Made by a program: the position numbers and the translations under genes. Below the pieces are notes generated by a model, which was given only the letters and a program-made list of their open reading frames with translations, was not told the DNA's origin and did no database searches. Below are positions 6,358-7,556 of a stretch of 7,556 nt of DNA, piece by piece (position 1 is the stretch's first letter; every line of letters starts with the position of its first letter). Source of the DNA: Rubrivivax sp. (GTDB lineage: Bacteria > Pseudomonadota > Gammaproteobacteria > Burkholderiales > Burkholderiaceae); NCBI GenBank assembly GCA_004211235.1, contig SEEY01000173.1, forward strand, positions 1-7,556, given 5' to 3'.

Positions 6358-6430
6358 GAGAGGGGTGATCGGGCCGGGCCATTCAAGCACGTGCGCACGG
6401 GGCTGCCAAGCAGGCGTCGCTGTCTGCAAG

Positions 6431-6519
6431 CTGTGGGCCCGCGCCGGGCCGCCCCAAGCCGGCCCACAGGCGATGTGCAAGCGGCTCAATGCCGCTTGCA
6501 TCGCCGCCCCCTCGGGGGC
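6431..6519. repeat. Three-hairpin composite repeat between kinase and psiF
   Basis: Three stem-loops lie side by side. The first pairs CTGTGGGCC (6431-6439) with GGCCCACAG (6461-6469) and encloses most of the 23-base core shared with dppF (6441-6463). The second pairs 6469-6485 with 6491-6505: 15 bp with a 2-base bulge and a TCAAT loop. The third is GCCCCC-TC-GGGGGC (6506-6519). The whole resembles a compound REP-like intergenic element. It may also act as an end structure for the kinase transcript, although no T-run follows on the - strand. Confidence 0.75.
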
Positions 6520-6574
6520 CGACTGGGCCCGCCCGCGTTCAGCGGCGCAGGACCGGGCGAGGGGCGGCTTCGCT

Positions 6575-7556
6575 TCACAGGATGCGCCGCGGGTGGGCCA
6601 GCGCTTCGTGCGCGGCATGCAGGCGGCGCACCAGCACGCGGATGAAGGCGCGGTCGAAGCGGTGCTGGCATTCGGGGCTCAACTGATCCATGGTCTCGGG
6701 CTCGAAGCAGATCGTCGTGCACTCCTGCGTCACCTTGATGTCGGTGCTGTGGCGGCGCAGGTCGGGGTTGGGCGCCAGGTAGGCCATCTCGCCCACCGAC
6801 GTGCCCTGGCCCAGCGTGGCCACGAGCCGGTTGTCGCGGTGCACCTGCACCTCGCCGCGGGCAATGATGTGGAAGCTGCTGCCCTCCTGGCCGCGCCTGA
6901 ACAGGGCATGGCCGACCGGGTAGCGCCTCCAGCGTGCGCGGCGCACCACTTCCCAGAGCTGCACGTCGCCGAAGTCGGCAAAGAACTCCAGCGCGCGCAA
7001 CATGTTGAAGCGCTCCGAGTCGCGCACCTCGCCCAGGCGGTTCAGCGGCACCTGCTGGCTGGCGACCAGGCCGGACAGCGCCTGCGCAAAGCTGTCCCAA
7101 TCGGCAAAACGCTCGTGCGGACTCTTGGCCAGCGCCCGCTGCACGACGGCGTCCAGCGCCTCGGTGACGCCCTCGCGCTGGCCCATCAGCGGCAGCGGCG
7201 CCTGGTGGTAGATCTGGTGCATCAGCGCCATCTGGTGTGGCGCGTCGAAGGGCGGGCGGCCGCCGATCAGGTGGTAGAGCACGGCACCGAGCGCATAGAT
7301 GTCGGCCCGGCAGTCGACGTCGGCGCCTTCGATCTGCTCGGGCGGCATGTAGGCGAGCGAGCCGACCCGGTGGATCTGCGTCGCGTCGGCGTGCAGGTTC
7401 AGCGCCGAGCCGAAGTCGCTGACCTTGACGTCCACCACCTGCCCCGAGCCGTCCAGCACCGCCAGCAGGTTGGCCGGCTTCACGTCGCGGTGGATCAGGC
7501 CCTGGCGGTAGACATAACCGAGCGCCATCGCGCACTTGAAGGCCACTTCGACGATC
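6575..7556 (-). CDS. Ser/Thr protein kinase with C-terminal cyclic-nucleotide-binding-like domain (partial)
   Basis: This gene runs off the right edge; 327 codons are visible and the frame is open to the edge. The N-lobe with the glycine loop and ATP-anchoring Lys lies outside. Counting from the GTG codon at 7546, the kinase C-lobe shows the catalytic loop HRDVKPAN (19-26, Asp21, Asn26), DFG (44-46), the activation-segment end YMPPE (66-70) and DIYALG (82-87). All key catalytic residues in view are intact, so it is probably active. After a linker (about 160-180), residues 180-310 form a cNMP-binding/Crp-like beta-roll: FRRGQEGSSFHIIARGEVQV, then VGEMAYLAP and a basic RRHST stretch in place of the canonical PRxAT phosphate-binding cassette. 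It is presumably a cytoplasmic signalling enzyme gated by a ligand or by a degenerate regulatory domain. Targets are unknown. The GTG is not the real start. Confidence 0.9.
   Translation of the reverse strand, partial: IVEVAFKCAMALGYVYRQGLIHRDVKPANLLAVLDGSGQVVDVKVSDFGSALNLHADATQIHRVGSLAYMPPEQIEGADVDCRADIYALGAVLYHLIGGRPPFDAPHQMALMHQIYHQAPLPLMGQREGVTEALDAVVQRALAKSPHERFADWDSFAQALSGLVASQQVPLNRLGEVRDSERFNMLRALEFFADFGDVQLWEVVRRARWRRYPVGHALFRRGQEGSSFHIIARGEVQVHRDNRLVATLGQGTSVGEMAYLAPNPDLRRHSTDIKVTQECTTICFEPETMDQLSPECQHRFDRAFIRVLVRRLHAAHEALAHPRRIL

Noticed and set aside
6486..7535. 349-codon second - strand frame overlapping the kinase
   Set aside because: It is a frame-shifted shadow of the kinase gene with Pro/Arg/Ala-rich sequence, while the kinase frame contains all catalytic motifs.

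Overview
The window looks like a piece of chromosome from a GC-rich betaproteobacterium, most likely Burkholderiales (Roseateles/Mitsuaria/Rubrivivax-like). This rests on the very high GC, GC-rich codon third positions, the type of GC-rich dispersed palindromic repeats between genes, and a TonB-dependent receptor of the expanded Xanthomonas/Caulobacter type. The genus is an inference; no RNA gene is present to settle it.

Layout, left to right. Positions 1-440 hold no gene. They carry a mosaic of repeats: two inverted copies of a ~58-bp element, a short AACAGCC tandem tract, and two hairpins that end 30 bp before the first gene. Positions 441-2424 encode, on the + strand and with an 8-bp overlap, the two ATPase subunits of a dipeptide/oligopeptide ABC importer (DppD-like and DppF-like). 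The permeases and binding protein are not in the window. A possible hairpin follows, then a 991-residue TonB-dependent outer-membrane receptor (2596-5571, + strand).

The right part is on the - strand. It holds a small glycine-zipper lipoprotein (OsmB-like, 5616-5888) convergent with the receptor, a secreted PsiF-family protein (6047-6343) with its own intrinsic terminator, a 231-bp gap filled with three adjacent hairpins, and the C-terminal part of a Ser/Thr protein kinase fused to a cyclic-nucleotide-binding-like domain (6575 to the right edge, N-lobe outside the window).

Functionally, the + strand block could supply peptide uptake: ATPases at the inner membrane and a TonB-driven receptor at the outer membrane. 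That link rests on adjacency alone. The - strand block consists of envelope/stress-type small proteins and a signalling kinase, with no demonstrated connection between them.

The most notable finding is a dispersed palindromic repeat apparently absorbed into the start of the dppF coding region, where it encodes an extra N-terminal stretch. A 23-bp core of it recurs exactly, in inverse orientation, in the gap downstream of the kinase gene. I did not find a clear new multi-gene system; most genes belong to known families.
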